The position numbers and the translations under genes are program-made. Below, piece by piece: positions 38,939 to 49,140 of a stretch of DNA of 64,000 bases; the first letter of the stretch is position 1; every line of letters begins with the position of its first letter. This stretch comes from Diplosphaera chodatii (Eukaryota > Chlorophyta > Trebouxiophyceae > Prasiolales > Stichococcaceae): the NCBI GenBank assembly GCA_032358165.1, contig JAALGY010000062.1, positions 1,674,001-1,738,000 on the forward strand. Direction: 5' to 3'. Below the pieces are notes generated by a model. The model saw only the letters and a list, made by a program, of their open reading frames with translations. It made no database searches and had not been told where the DNA came from.

Positions 38939-39260
38939 TTGACGCTGCCAAACGGTCTTCGAACATGAGCTGTGATGAGGATTGCAATATACATCTGACA
39001 TCTCGTAGCATCGCCAGCTACCCGTGTGACGTGTGCGCTACAGGCTTCAGGGTTGCAGCTTGACAGGCACCTAAGAGCAGTGTGGGCCACAAGGCAGCTT
39101 GCACAGCATCGTTAAGAAGCACGCAAGCGTAGGCACGAACACCACCAGGGCTATCAGTTTCCCAGACGGCAAGGCATCACAGATATGTCTAGACGGTACC
39201 TTCGAATCAGCAGTTACTTCACGATGTTTGGCACCTTGCTCTGAAATGTGCATGTTCCAG
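38939..39260. other. Intergenic, between convergent genes
   Basis: About 320 bp between the PDR stop and the stop of the minus-strand gene; 3' UTR space, no gene seen. Confidence 0.6.
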
Positions 39261-42200
39261 TTAGTCCGCCTTGGCCCTCTTCTTACTCTTCAGTAGCTTC
39301 TTGCGGGCCCAATCCTGCACTTTCGATTCCAGACTCCTGCGTGTCATACCCTTCCGCCATGTGCAGAGTTTCTCCTTGAAGATCAAGCTCCAGAGCATCG
39401 TATCAGGCATTGTAGCCAGCGGCTGGCCGCCCACCGCCAAGCCGTAGGTTTGATGGTATGTGCACTCTGTGCTCCGATCATTCGGCCAGCTGTGAATCAA
39501 GAAAGCAATTATCTCAGGTGTTACCCATACATGTTTCACAAAGTAGCTCTGCAAATGACACGCCAACGCTGGATACTTCAAGCAACATGACACGCAGGAA
39601 AGCGCGCTACATCAGGCACAAGGACGCACTCCTTCACTTTCGCCTTGTCCACCGTCACCAGCCGCGCCTTGCGCTCCAGTGCACCTTCCTCTGCCTGGTT
39701 GCGGAGCCTGCATACCAACACCCTTCATTGCACCAGTTATGCGACGCACGACCGAGCCAGGGCGGCTATCACCTACTTGGAACTGCTGGGACACGGCTCA
39801 GCTCACCACAGGTGCCTGACCAGTGTGTGGTCTCAACTCACCGCATGGTCTGGAATGCATCACGCGCGGGGGCAGCGGCTTTTGGTGCAGCTTCTCCTGC
39901 AGCAGCAGGCGTGACGGTCCCCGCCGCTGCAGCCGCGGCTGCAAATGCTGCGGTCGCCCCCGACCCAGAGCCTGCCTGCTGCAGTGCTGCAGCAGCAGGC
40001 GTGACGGTCCCCGCCGCTGCAGCCGCGGCTGCAAATGCTGCGGTCGCCCCCGAGCCAGAGCCTGCCTGCTGCAGTGCTGCAGCAGCAGGCGTGACGGTCC
40101 CCGCCGCTGCAGCCGCGGCTGCAAATGCTGCGGTCGCCCCCGAGCCAGAGCTTGCCTGCTGCAGTGCTGCAGCAGCAGGCGTGACGGTCCCCGCCGCTGC
40201 AGCCGCGGCTGCAAATGCTGCGGTCGCCCCCGAGCCAGAGCCTGCCTGCTGCAGTGCTGCAGCAGCAGGCGTGACGGTCCCCGCCGCTGCAGCCGCGGCT
40301 GCAAATGCTGCGGTCGCCCCCGAGCCAGAGCCTGCCTGCTGCAGTGCTGCCACACGCTGCAGCGCTGCTCGATGTCTGGCCACGCCCCTGGTGGTCTGCG
40401 CCGCCTGCTGAAAGGCGACGTTCCGGGCCAGTGACCGGCGCAGCGGGTCTTGGAGAGCCTGTTGCTGAGGCATTCTACGCCGCATCTTTGCGTGCGGCGA
40501 TGCTGACGGCGATAGCTTACTAGAAGGTGACTTCAAGACCTCCGTTTCTGCATCTGCGCCCACGATAGAGTTGTCAGAGTGGCCGCTGCCGCCCGCTGCT
40601 ACACCGAGAGCTGTACTAGCCACATGGTTGCTAGCATCCTGGCGGCCGCCGGCCGCTGCTGCACCAATAGCCATGCGCGCCACAGAACTGCTGTCAAAGT
40701 GGCCACTGCAGCCTGCTGCTGCACCATGAGCCGCATTCGCCACGGGGAAGCTAGCATGCTGGCCACTGCCGCCCGCTGCTGCACCGAGAGCCGCATCTGC
40801 CGCTGAGGAGCTAGCATGCTGGCCGCCGCCGCCCGCCGCATCACTGACGGCGATGTCCGCCAGTTGACGCGACAAGCGACGAATCCGAACTGCATTGCAT
40901 TGAACACAATTCTGCCATCAGAGCAGCATATTTGAAGCTGCGTGTCTGGGGAGTCGCTCGCTGCCTCATGTTGTGCTCGCTGGTGGTCTGCAGCAAGGGT
41001 TTAACTCAAATGTTTGTACATGTCGTCGGCAACACACTGACATGCGCCAGACATGAACAAAACCGCAGTCTGCGCCCTGCAGAAGGCATGCTGATGCCCA
41101 TAGGCAGGACACACGTGTCTTGGACAGCAGACAAAACATCACAAACCTGCAGAGAAGGCATCCTCCTCTTCCAGCAGCTGCAGGAACATCTGCTGGGCGT
41201 TTGCCTCGCCCCGCTCGGCCCCATGCGCCGGCGTGTCTGAAGAGGAGCAACAACGTTCACGACCTCAGAAAGCATTCTGGAGCACGCCACAACCGCAGGA
41301 CTCATCACCAATGCAACACAAAGGTCATCCAGCAGTCTGCGGCCAGCTCTGTGCCGCTGTGTATGCATTCACAGTACATGTTTTCAGCATCGAAAAGCTA
41401 CTGTGCTCAGAGCGCACCGTACTGAATGCTGGCGCGCAGCGCCGTGTCTGTCGCAGCGGCCGCAGCTGCTGCTACGCACACGCCCGGGCTCTGCGGGTCA
41501 GCACTCGCGCTGGCCTCGGGCTCCACGCCAAGCATCGGCACTGGCCCTGGCACAGGAGCATGGTGCAGAGGGTCGGATGCGCCAGACATGAACAAAACCG
41601 CAGTCTGCGCCCTGCAGAAGGCATGCTGATGCCCATAGGCAGGACACACGTGTCTTGGACAGCAGACAAAACATCACAAACCTGCAGAGAAGGCATCCTC
41701 CTCTTCCAGCAGCTGCAGGAACATCTGCTGGGCGTTTGCCTCGCCCCGCTCGGCCCCATGCGCCGGCGTGTCTGAAGAGGAGCAACAACGTTCACGACCT
41801 CAGAAAGCATTCTGGAGCACGCCACAACCGCAGGACTCATCACCAATGCAACACAAAGGTCATCCAGCAGTCTGCGGCCAGCTCTGTGCCGCTGTGTATG
41901 CATTCACAGTACATGTTTTCAGCATCGAAAAGTTGATGTGCTTGGAGCGCACGGTATTGAATGCTGGCACGCAGCGCCGCATCTGACGCAGCGGCCGCAG
42001 CTGCTGCTACGCACACGCCCGGGCTCTGCGGGTCAGCACTCGCGCCGGCCTCGGGCTCCACGCCAAGCATCGGCACTGGCCCTGGCACAGGAGCATGGTG
42101 CAGAGGGTCGGATGCGCCAGACATGAAACAAAATCGCAGTCTGCGCCCTGCAGAAGGCATGCTGATGCCCATAGGCAGGACACACGTGTCTTGGACAGCA

Positions 42201-45200
42201 GACAAAACATCACAAACCTGCAGAGAAGGCATCCTCCTCTTCCAGCAGCTGCAGGAACATCTGCTGGGCGTTTGCCTCGCCCCGCTCGGCCCCATGCGCC
42301 GGCGTGTCTGAAGAGGAGCAACAACGTTCACGACCTCAGAAGTCATTATAAAGGAGCCATTTTGAAAGAGCAACACAATCGCAGGACTCATTGCCAAAGC
42401 CAAGTCAAGAGGCATCCAGCATAGTGTGGCCCACTCTGTGCCGCTGTGTATGCACTTGGAAGTACAGGAACTTCAGCATCGAAAAGTTGATGTGCTTGGA
42501 GCGCACGGTATTGAATGCTGGCACGCAGCGCCGCATCTGACGCAGCGGCCGCAGCTGCTGCTACGCACACGCCCGGGCTCTGCGGGTCAGCACTCGCGCC
42601 GGCCTCGGGCTCCACGCCAAGCATCGGCACTGGCCCTGGCACAGGCACAGCAGCATGCATGGTGCAGAGGCCAGCCCCATGAAGCATCACAGAAGTGGGC
42701 GCCGATGCTCAGCGGTTGATGGCACCGTCACGACTGGCAGACTTTCAGTCGAAGGCAGAAACCGCACCTGGGGTGCTGGGCTTGGCAGACTTCACTCGTG
42801 GCATCTGCTCCGCCGCCTTGCGCCTCACCTCCGACCGTTTCCGGGCACGCTGCACGCACATTCTTACGGGCCTGACCGCATGTCTGGGCCAATATGGTGG
42901 CGTGTGAGGACCCAGGCACTTTGGCTCGTTGTGATATGCTGAGAACGTACTAGGACTATTGGCAGCATAAAGCCTGAATGCGCATGGTAGATGCTGTATC
43001 TGAAGAAGCGAGCACACCTCGATCACAGCTTTGATCTGCGCCTGAAACTGCACCAGCTCGCGTGCATACTCGCTGCTCATGCCCTTCAGCTGTTCTGTCA
43101 CGTCTGACAACAGTGAAGGCATCATGTTGAGGGGTGGAGGTGCGCCCCCACACGTGCGGTCTGCATCTGCTGGGGTCCTCATCACTGCAGGGCACGACAG
43201 CTCACGGTTGTAGGAACCGGTCGATAAGATGATGAGCTGCGCTTTGCAGCTGTTGTCATCTCCAGAGGGCGCTGATCAAAACAAGTTCTCTAACAGGGTG
43301 ATGATCAGAAAGGAGCCTGCACCACCATGCTGTCCTTGCTTTGCAGCTGTTGTTCATTGCACAGTGACATCTCAGCGTCACAAGATGTTACAAGCTAAGC
43401 AAGGAGGAACAAGCACTCACCCACGAGGTCGCCGTCATCGAAGAACCGCGCCACATAGTGCTCAGCTGTGTCCAGCAACTCCACTGCAGTGACGCTGCGC
43501 TGGGCAAGCTTCGCCGCTGCATGCAGCATCAAGGTCATGCATGAGGCTTGGCATGCCAGGTGGTCGTGTGACCTCAGCCATACACCTGGGCCATGTCAGG
43601 TTTGCAAAGCCAGACAGACCACACACTTGCTCCAAGCATGCTGATATTGTTCCTGCATGCCGCCGCACCTGTGCGCTTCCAGCCTGACGAGTCGAGGCCT
43701 TCGAACGCCTCGACCACAGAAGTGCGCGCCTTCGGGTTGTCCTCCAGGAACTGCTGCAGGTACGCGGGCAGCTTGTGCAGGGGCCTGCCCAGCGCAACCT
43801 TCTTCAGTGCCTGCATGGGCAAGGTGAACGATGTTCAGGCAGTCATTTGGCCTTGCGCCCACACAGGTGGCCAGGCAAATGCAAACAGCCAATCTGGGTG
43901 GCCCTTGGTTCTAAACAGTCACGCTGGGCCTGAAGGGACTGTGCCCACATAGTGATGGTGGAAGCAATGCAAACCTGCATGCTCGTGCATGTCCACACTT
44001 CGATGAGTCCATAGCCGGCAAAGAGCAGGTCCGCACGCTTCTCCAGGGTCTTTAAGAAGTACGTGCTGGCCGTCTTTCCTGCACCTCACAATGGGACAGA
44101 TAAACCTGTGTGCACACGCAGATCAATAAGGCTGGACATTCTAGGACCATGGCCAGTATTGGTGCCTACACGCTAAGCTCTTGCAACAATTGTCATGAGA
44201 TCGTTCGATACTAGGCAAAGTCCTTCATGAGTGTCTCCAGCGCGTATTCTAAGAAGTTCACGGGCACACGCACCGCCAGCAAGCAGAGGGTCACGAAAGT
44301 ATGCCAGGCCAAGGCAGGGGTGATGGCGGCCGTCGCCGTGGTGCGCCGGACCCTGACTTTCCAGCACCACGTCCTTGGCGACGCCATCTGGACCAGGCGG
44401 GCACTTCAACAGCGCATCTGCGAAGTACTTGCCGAGGAGCTTCGCCTGAATCGTCCTCTGTGACCACAACAGATGGAGTCAGACAAGCATTGTGCGAGCA
44501 TGCAGTCCCTCCGTGTCTCTGGAAGTCGCACGTCTGCATCTGTAGGACCTTGCAATATTTGCAGGCTGATGCCAGCCCCAGCTGCATACAGAACGAGGCA
44601 AGGGGAGAGGCAGACCTGAAACAAGCACGCCGAAGTGCTGTGCAAGTGAGTGGAGGCATACCAGTGAAACAGAGCGGACCTGGTGTGACACGACGCCCGT
44701 CTCAGCCACGATTGCATGCAGTGGAAACTCGGACGCATGTGCCACCACTCTCACGACTTTCCCCTCTTCCACGCTGGACAGGTGCATGACCACCTGCACA
44801 AGTACATGCGCGGGGTGAGCTGGTCATGTGTGCAGCCAGCACTTTTGTTGGTCGAGCTATCAGGTTTGGTTGAGTATCCACAAATTCAACACCATGGGGC
44901 GCACCTCGGTGCACTCAGCACAGGGGCTGCTGTACAGGCCAGAAACCAGACGCCCTCCATCCACCTCGAAATGCCCGTGCTTCGGACACCACAGCTTTGC
45001 AGGCTTGTTCACACCCTCGTAGCTCAGCAGCTGCAAGGGGTGAACGTGCAACGTCTTTGGGTTGTTTCTACCAGGCTGCAGCATTAGATCACCGACTAGG
45101 AATTTCATTTGCAGCTGCACCAGCCACGCAGGCGGACCATTCGCTGGTCTGGGCTCGAGTACCTTGACATCCTTGAAGCCATACGCATTCAAGCGGCCCT

Positions 45201-46549
45201 GTACTTCATCCACCGTCAGGATTCTTGCTCTGCAGGGAAGGCAAACATGTCATGTGCTTCAAGTCAAGCTGTATTGTAACCTCGCATGCCTTTCTGCTTT
45301 ATTGCATGCGAATTCGCTGTCAGCAAGAAAGCAAGTGCAGGAACATGCTGAGCGAGGGTACAGAAACTCACAGTGCGCCGCACTTCCGGCATCCCCAGTT
45401 TCCTGACATGAAGTTGCCGTGCGTCATGCCAGCATCACTTCTGCCCAGCTCAAGGGGCCCATCGTCGCTGTGGTCCTTGGAAACGCATGCCAATCGAAGT
45501 CTGTCCCTGCGCTTCAACAGGCAAAGTCTCACCAGCGTCGGGACAAGTGCAGCTGCAACAGACAAGCTGATCACTGGGCACTCATCTGCATGTACATGCT
45601 GTCTGCAAGAAGGTGCATGGGACTGTATGTCAGCTGGCTAGCAGTGCTGCAAATGTTCAGGCTGCCTGCGCACAAGATGGTGACGAGGCAGCCAGCACTG
45701 ATGGCGGCATCAAATTTACAAGGCAAGCTCTCACGTCTTTTTGTAGATCAGCCGGGTGGTCCTGGCAAGATGCCAGTTGGGCATCTGGCTTGCATCAAAA
45801 CGCTCAGCATCGGCCTCGTTGTCTAGCAGCACTTGCTCTATTGTGATACTTGGACTTGCGCGCCCATCTATGGAGATCTTCAATTTGAGCACGCTTGTCA
45901 ACGCTCGCTCCCATTTGACGGCTTGATCTAGCAGCCCTGCCTCAATTGCCTGAATGAAGCAATCATGCCAATGGTTCAGCAAAGCACGAAAATACTTTTG
46001 AATTGTAGGCTCATCAGTGACACCCTTAGGTCCTTTCTGACCCATGCTGCGGACTTCTTGTATGGTCAATGCATCCTGGCGAGCGTGCGTGCAAGCAGAA
46101 TTGCAATATCAGTAGTGGGCATCAGACAAGACTGCTTCGGCGGAATATCATACGGGATCCACAGACTAGGTTTCTGGTTCTTCCTTTCCTTCCTACTACT
46201 TGCCGGGCTTTTTTCTATACCACCAAGTCTTGATTGCAGACCACGGTATGTATATATCCTCGATGTGCCAACCGCTGTCTATCTGCGAAATCTGTAGCAA
46301 CAGAGGGCCAAACTGAGTAGTAATAAACGCAGATACGCACAGGATCGATGGTTACAGTCAACATGTCAGAACATGCCAGCAATGGCGATATCGCTGTGGT
46401 TGATCCCGCCGACGACGTTGCTGTTCAAGCTTGAAGTAACTGCGCTTGTGCTGATGAAGGCACTGGGCACACCCACCTTCCACCTCACAGTTGCTGCACA
46501 GACGCCCGTGTGATCCCGCTGCCGCCGCCTCAGGTAGGGACAAACTCAT
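39261..46549 (-). CDS. Large protein of unknown function with Cys/His clusters, duplicated exon pair and Ala-rich repeats
   Basis: No family recognised. Exons, right to left: 46363-46549, 46221-46282, 45735-46075, 45372-45602, 44905-45229, 44680-44793, 44358-44457, 43975-44078, 43669-43810, 43421-43516, 43018-43184, 42768-42849, then three A/X exon pairs (42507-42635/42218-42307, 41953-42081/41682-41771, 41418-41546/41147-41236), 40845-40987, about 39842-40638, 39620-39707, 39261-39548. This gives about 1307 aa in one frame. The N-terminus has CSNCEVEGGCAQC (Cys 18, 21, 27, 30). Exons 4-5 hold two C-x-x-x/H...CxxC clusters (ending GNWGCRKCG, and CPKHGHFE...CAEC) resembling zinc-binding treble-clef repeats. 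The middle is helical; the end is basic (WARKKLLKSKKRAK). Weak points: ATG 46573 is an alternative start, the gene could end at TGA 42745-42747 and so be two genes, and the 40639-40844 junction is a guess. Confidence 0.6.
39901..40350 (-). repeat. Five tandem 90-bp repeats, coding
   Basis: Five head-to-tail 90-bp units at 39901, 39991, 40081, 40171 and 40261, differing by only one or two bases. On the minus strand each encodes 30 residues of the type ALQQAGSGSGATAAF plus an Ala run and GTVTPAAA. The plus strand is also open here, but only the minus frame links to the downstream exons in phase. Confidence 0.93.
40561..40850 (-). repeat. About five imperfect 60-bp repeats
   Basis: Exact 60-bp spacing of related blocks, each containing a variant of gctagcatgctggcc and gctgctgcacc. 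The minus strand is open in two frames through it (Gly/Ala/His-rich or Ala/Met/Arg-rich), so which parts are exon is unclear. Confidence 0.85.
41044..42650 (-). repeat. Tandem duplication, 535-bp unit, about three copies
   Basis: Units recur every 535-536 bp, with a partial fourth copy from about 42431. The first two copies are identical over roughly 350 bp, introns included, so the duplication is recent. Each unit carries one 129-bp exon (begins after CTGTGCCAG, encodes GPVPMLGVEPEA...RASIQY) and one 90-bp exon (encodes TPAHGAERGEANAQQMFLQL...). Both are symmetric phase-1 exons, so extra copies keep frame. The one single-base indel seen between copies (near 42125, gaaac versus gaac) falls in an intron under this model. 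Confidence 0.92.
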
Positions 46550-47584
46550 GATATATACATGCTTACATCGCATGCTTCCATGTCAGTGACACCCCTTGAA
46601 CGCAGTTCGTTGCTATTTCGCCTTGGCGTGTCTGATCCTAGGAATTTCGGATCATGGTCCGACGTCCCGGTTCATGCTCCCTGCAAGCTCGGTGCATTTC
46701 CCAGTGATGGCCAGCACCTGCAGGCCAACAGGTCAGCCACCCAACACCGCAGCGTGGTGGCAGCCTATTCCGCCACTCTTTATTGCGAATCCCGACTGTG
46801 AATGGTATGTTTCGACTATCAATTGGGCCACGGTACCACCGTATCGATGGCTGCAGGGTCGCCTGGGCGCCACCATCTCTCGGTATTATCAGTTCGACGA
46901 ATTGACCACGGTAAGGCCTGTATCTGCGGTGGTGGACCCGTAGCGCACCTTGCCCTGCCGATTCGAGCAACCTCAGGCTACTTTGGATCATGCCATCATT
47001 TGGCAGGGTTTTAGCTGGCTGCAGGATGGACGACTGTGTTGACACTCCCATCATGGATTCAGTACCAGCAGGCGGCCAGCCCAGCCGCTCAGCACTATTG
47101 TCATGGTGCTGGTACGGCTTGCCGTCAGCTTGCGGCGCATCCTGGTTGCAAGTGACGTGCCTGTGTCTGGGAAAAGCGCCAACATAGCATCTGCTGGCCG
47201 CCCAGCAGATGGCGCATCCACTCACCAACCGTTATTATTGATGTTGAAAGCTGGCACGGCCAGGTGCCCTCAAAATGGTGGTGGGGTGCGTGATGTGCCC
47301 CATGTGTAATATGCATTTTGACAACACATAGCATGCATATCACGGTGACATACACGAATGCTATGGCTGCAGGGTGGCCCCGTGCAGATGTTCTGGCCTG
47401 AGTCAGCGCTTGCACGTTAACATCTGTGCCGTGTGCTGCCGCGGTGGTGGTGGTGAGCTGGCTCTGCACATGTGTGCTGTGCTTTCGTGCAGCCTCAGCA
47501 TGGCCTCGATGATGTGCAACACCACCGTGCCATCTGGCCGGCTGCAGGGTGTGTCGGCGCCCATGCGTATCCAGACGATATTCG
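46550..47584. other. Intergenic or remnant sequence with one exon-like frame
   Basis: About 1 kb between the unknown gene and the PDR 3' duplicate. A plus-strand frame at 46596-46943 contains an exon-like stretch (FIANPDCEWYVSTINWATV, then RYYQFDELTT) followed by a strong donor GTAAGG at about 46911, but no phase-matched partner exon was found. A minus-strand frame (47125-47601) is also open; no family recognised for either. Confidence 0.4.
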
Positions 47585-48771
47585 TTAGCTAACAGCGGCA
47601 AGAAGTTCGCATGGTGGGTGTCATGCGGTGCTTGTGTGTGATAGTTTGCGGTGTTGAATTGTTAAAAAGGTACATCTGCAACCTGACGCATTATGGCCCT
47701 TGTGTACGTTCAGGTACTTGCTGTTCACTTTCTTGACCCAGTGCTACTTCACAATGTATGGTGAGTTGTGTTGCAACATTGTTGGAGCTTTCCTGCATTG
47801 CAAGTGTCAAATTCATCTGCAGTTGTGCGTCATATGTCCACCGGCCCAACTAGCCTCAGTTGCTCCTGATGGTTTTTGTTTGCTATCTGAGCTCCCTGCT
47901 GTTGACGAGAGGCCTGGTTTGTGCCTCCTCGTGAGTAGTCTTTACATCACAATGCAGGCATCATGGCCATTGCGCTCACGCCGGCGCTGCAGATCGCGTC
48001 CATCGTCAGCTCAACGTTCTACAGCCTGTGGAACCTGTTTGCGGTGAGGGCCATGCAGAGCAGACACATCAGCATTGATACGTGAGCATGCTTGCTGTGA
48101 TTGGGCACGCTGTGGACTGGCTGCAGTCCTGCATCGTACATGCAAGGTTCGGTGGTGCATATGCTGCTCGAGCGCTGGACTGCTGGCCGCGCACTCACTG
48201 GCATGTTGGCTGCGTGCGCTAGGGTTTCATCATCCCGTGGGGTAGCCAGCCCTGGTACCTGCGCTGGTACTACTACCTTGATCCAGGTGGGCACCAATGA
48301 AAACGAGCGTCTCTGTGTGATCAGCGAGTTTGTAGGCCAGCACTTGATGTCTGGCAGCCTCAGACTTATTTCCGCCCTGGCCTCGTCATGTAAGAGAATT
48401 CAATTGTGCTGCTAATTGCAGTGTCGTGGACCCTGTACGGGCTGATCACATCGCAGCTGGGCGACGTGCACGACGAGTTCATCACACAGGAGGATGGCAC
48501 GCAGACTCCCGTGGCCGACTACATCTACCAGTGCGCCTGCGTGTGTCAGATGCTTTGAAGTGTGGCGTGTTGGGTGAAATGGTCCATGGCAATGGCCCTG
48601 CTGTCACACGTCATCTGTGCAGAAGCGAGCATTGCCAGTGTGCTTTGCAGGTACTTCCACTTCAAGCACAGCATGCTGGGCTATGTGGTGTTGATCCTGT
48701 GCGGCTTCATCTTTGCGTTCTGGGCCGCCACCTGCTTTGCATATGCCAAGCTGAACTTCCAGCGCCGCTGA
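47585..48771 (+). pseudogene. Partial duplicate of the last PDR exons
   Basis: Exons match the final part of TMD2 of the gene at 27.3-38.9 kb: remnant GKKFAW (about 47592), YLLFTFLTQCYFTMYG (about 47714-47760), GIMAIALTPALQIAS...LWNLFA (about 47958-48042), GFIIPWGSQPWYLRWYYY (about 48223-48287), SWTLYGLITSQLGDVH...YIYQ (about 48422-48530) and YFHFKHSMLGYVV...LNFQRR-TGA (48651-48771). The exons are nearly identical to the parent with mostly silent changes, and splice sites are kept, while introns differ in length and sequence. Both nucleotide-binding domains and TMD1 are missing, so no transporter can be made from this copy alone. Confidence 0.88.
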
Positions 48772-49140
48772 TGCGAGCTGTCGGACTGTCGTCCTGAGTC
48801 CAGGGACGTGGTGGGGATTGTGTTTGAGGTTCTGGTCTTGACAGGGCCCACTGTCGACTTTGCATTGGAATGAGCGCTGCGCACTTGAATGCTGCGCATT
48901 GCAACTGCACCTGACTGGCGTGGTTTCCGCCGGCCTGTGCCATTCTTTGGGGACTGCTTGACAAGGCAGCAGGCTCGATCCATACCGTATCAGCTAGGTT
49001 TGTCTGCTATTCCTTGCGCACCGTGCTGCGATGCTGTGCTTGTGATAATACTGCAATGGTGCCAAAGATATGCACATGCACAGCTGACTGCACCACAGCC
49101 GGCAGCCCCGGCAGAACTCTATACACATCCTGTGCTTGGG
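48772..49140. other. Intergenic, between convergent genes
   Basis: About 370 bp between the stop of the PDR duplicate and the stop of the WDR90-like gene; no gene seen. Confidence 0.6.

Noticed and set aside
39458..40411. 317-codon plus-strand open frame over the 90-bp repeats
   Set aside because: The minus-strand frame splices in phase into later exons with varied, protein-like sequence; the plus frame does not.
41077..42180. A frame in which the duplicated 129-bp exon would begin further upstream (AQTAVLFMSG or RRLRFCFMSG)
   Set aside because: This needs frame jumps between copies. Starting after CTGTGCCAG gives the same phase in every copy and puts the indel in an intron.
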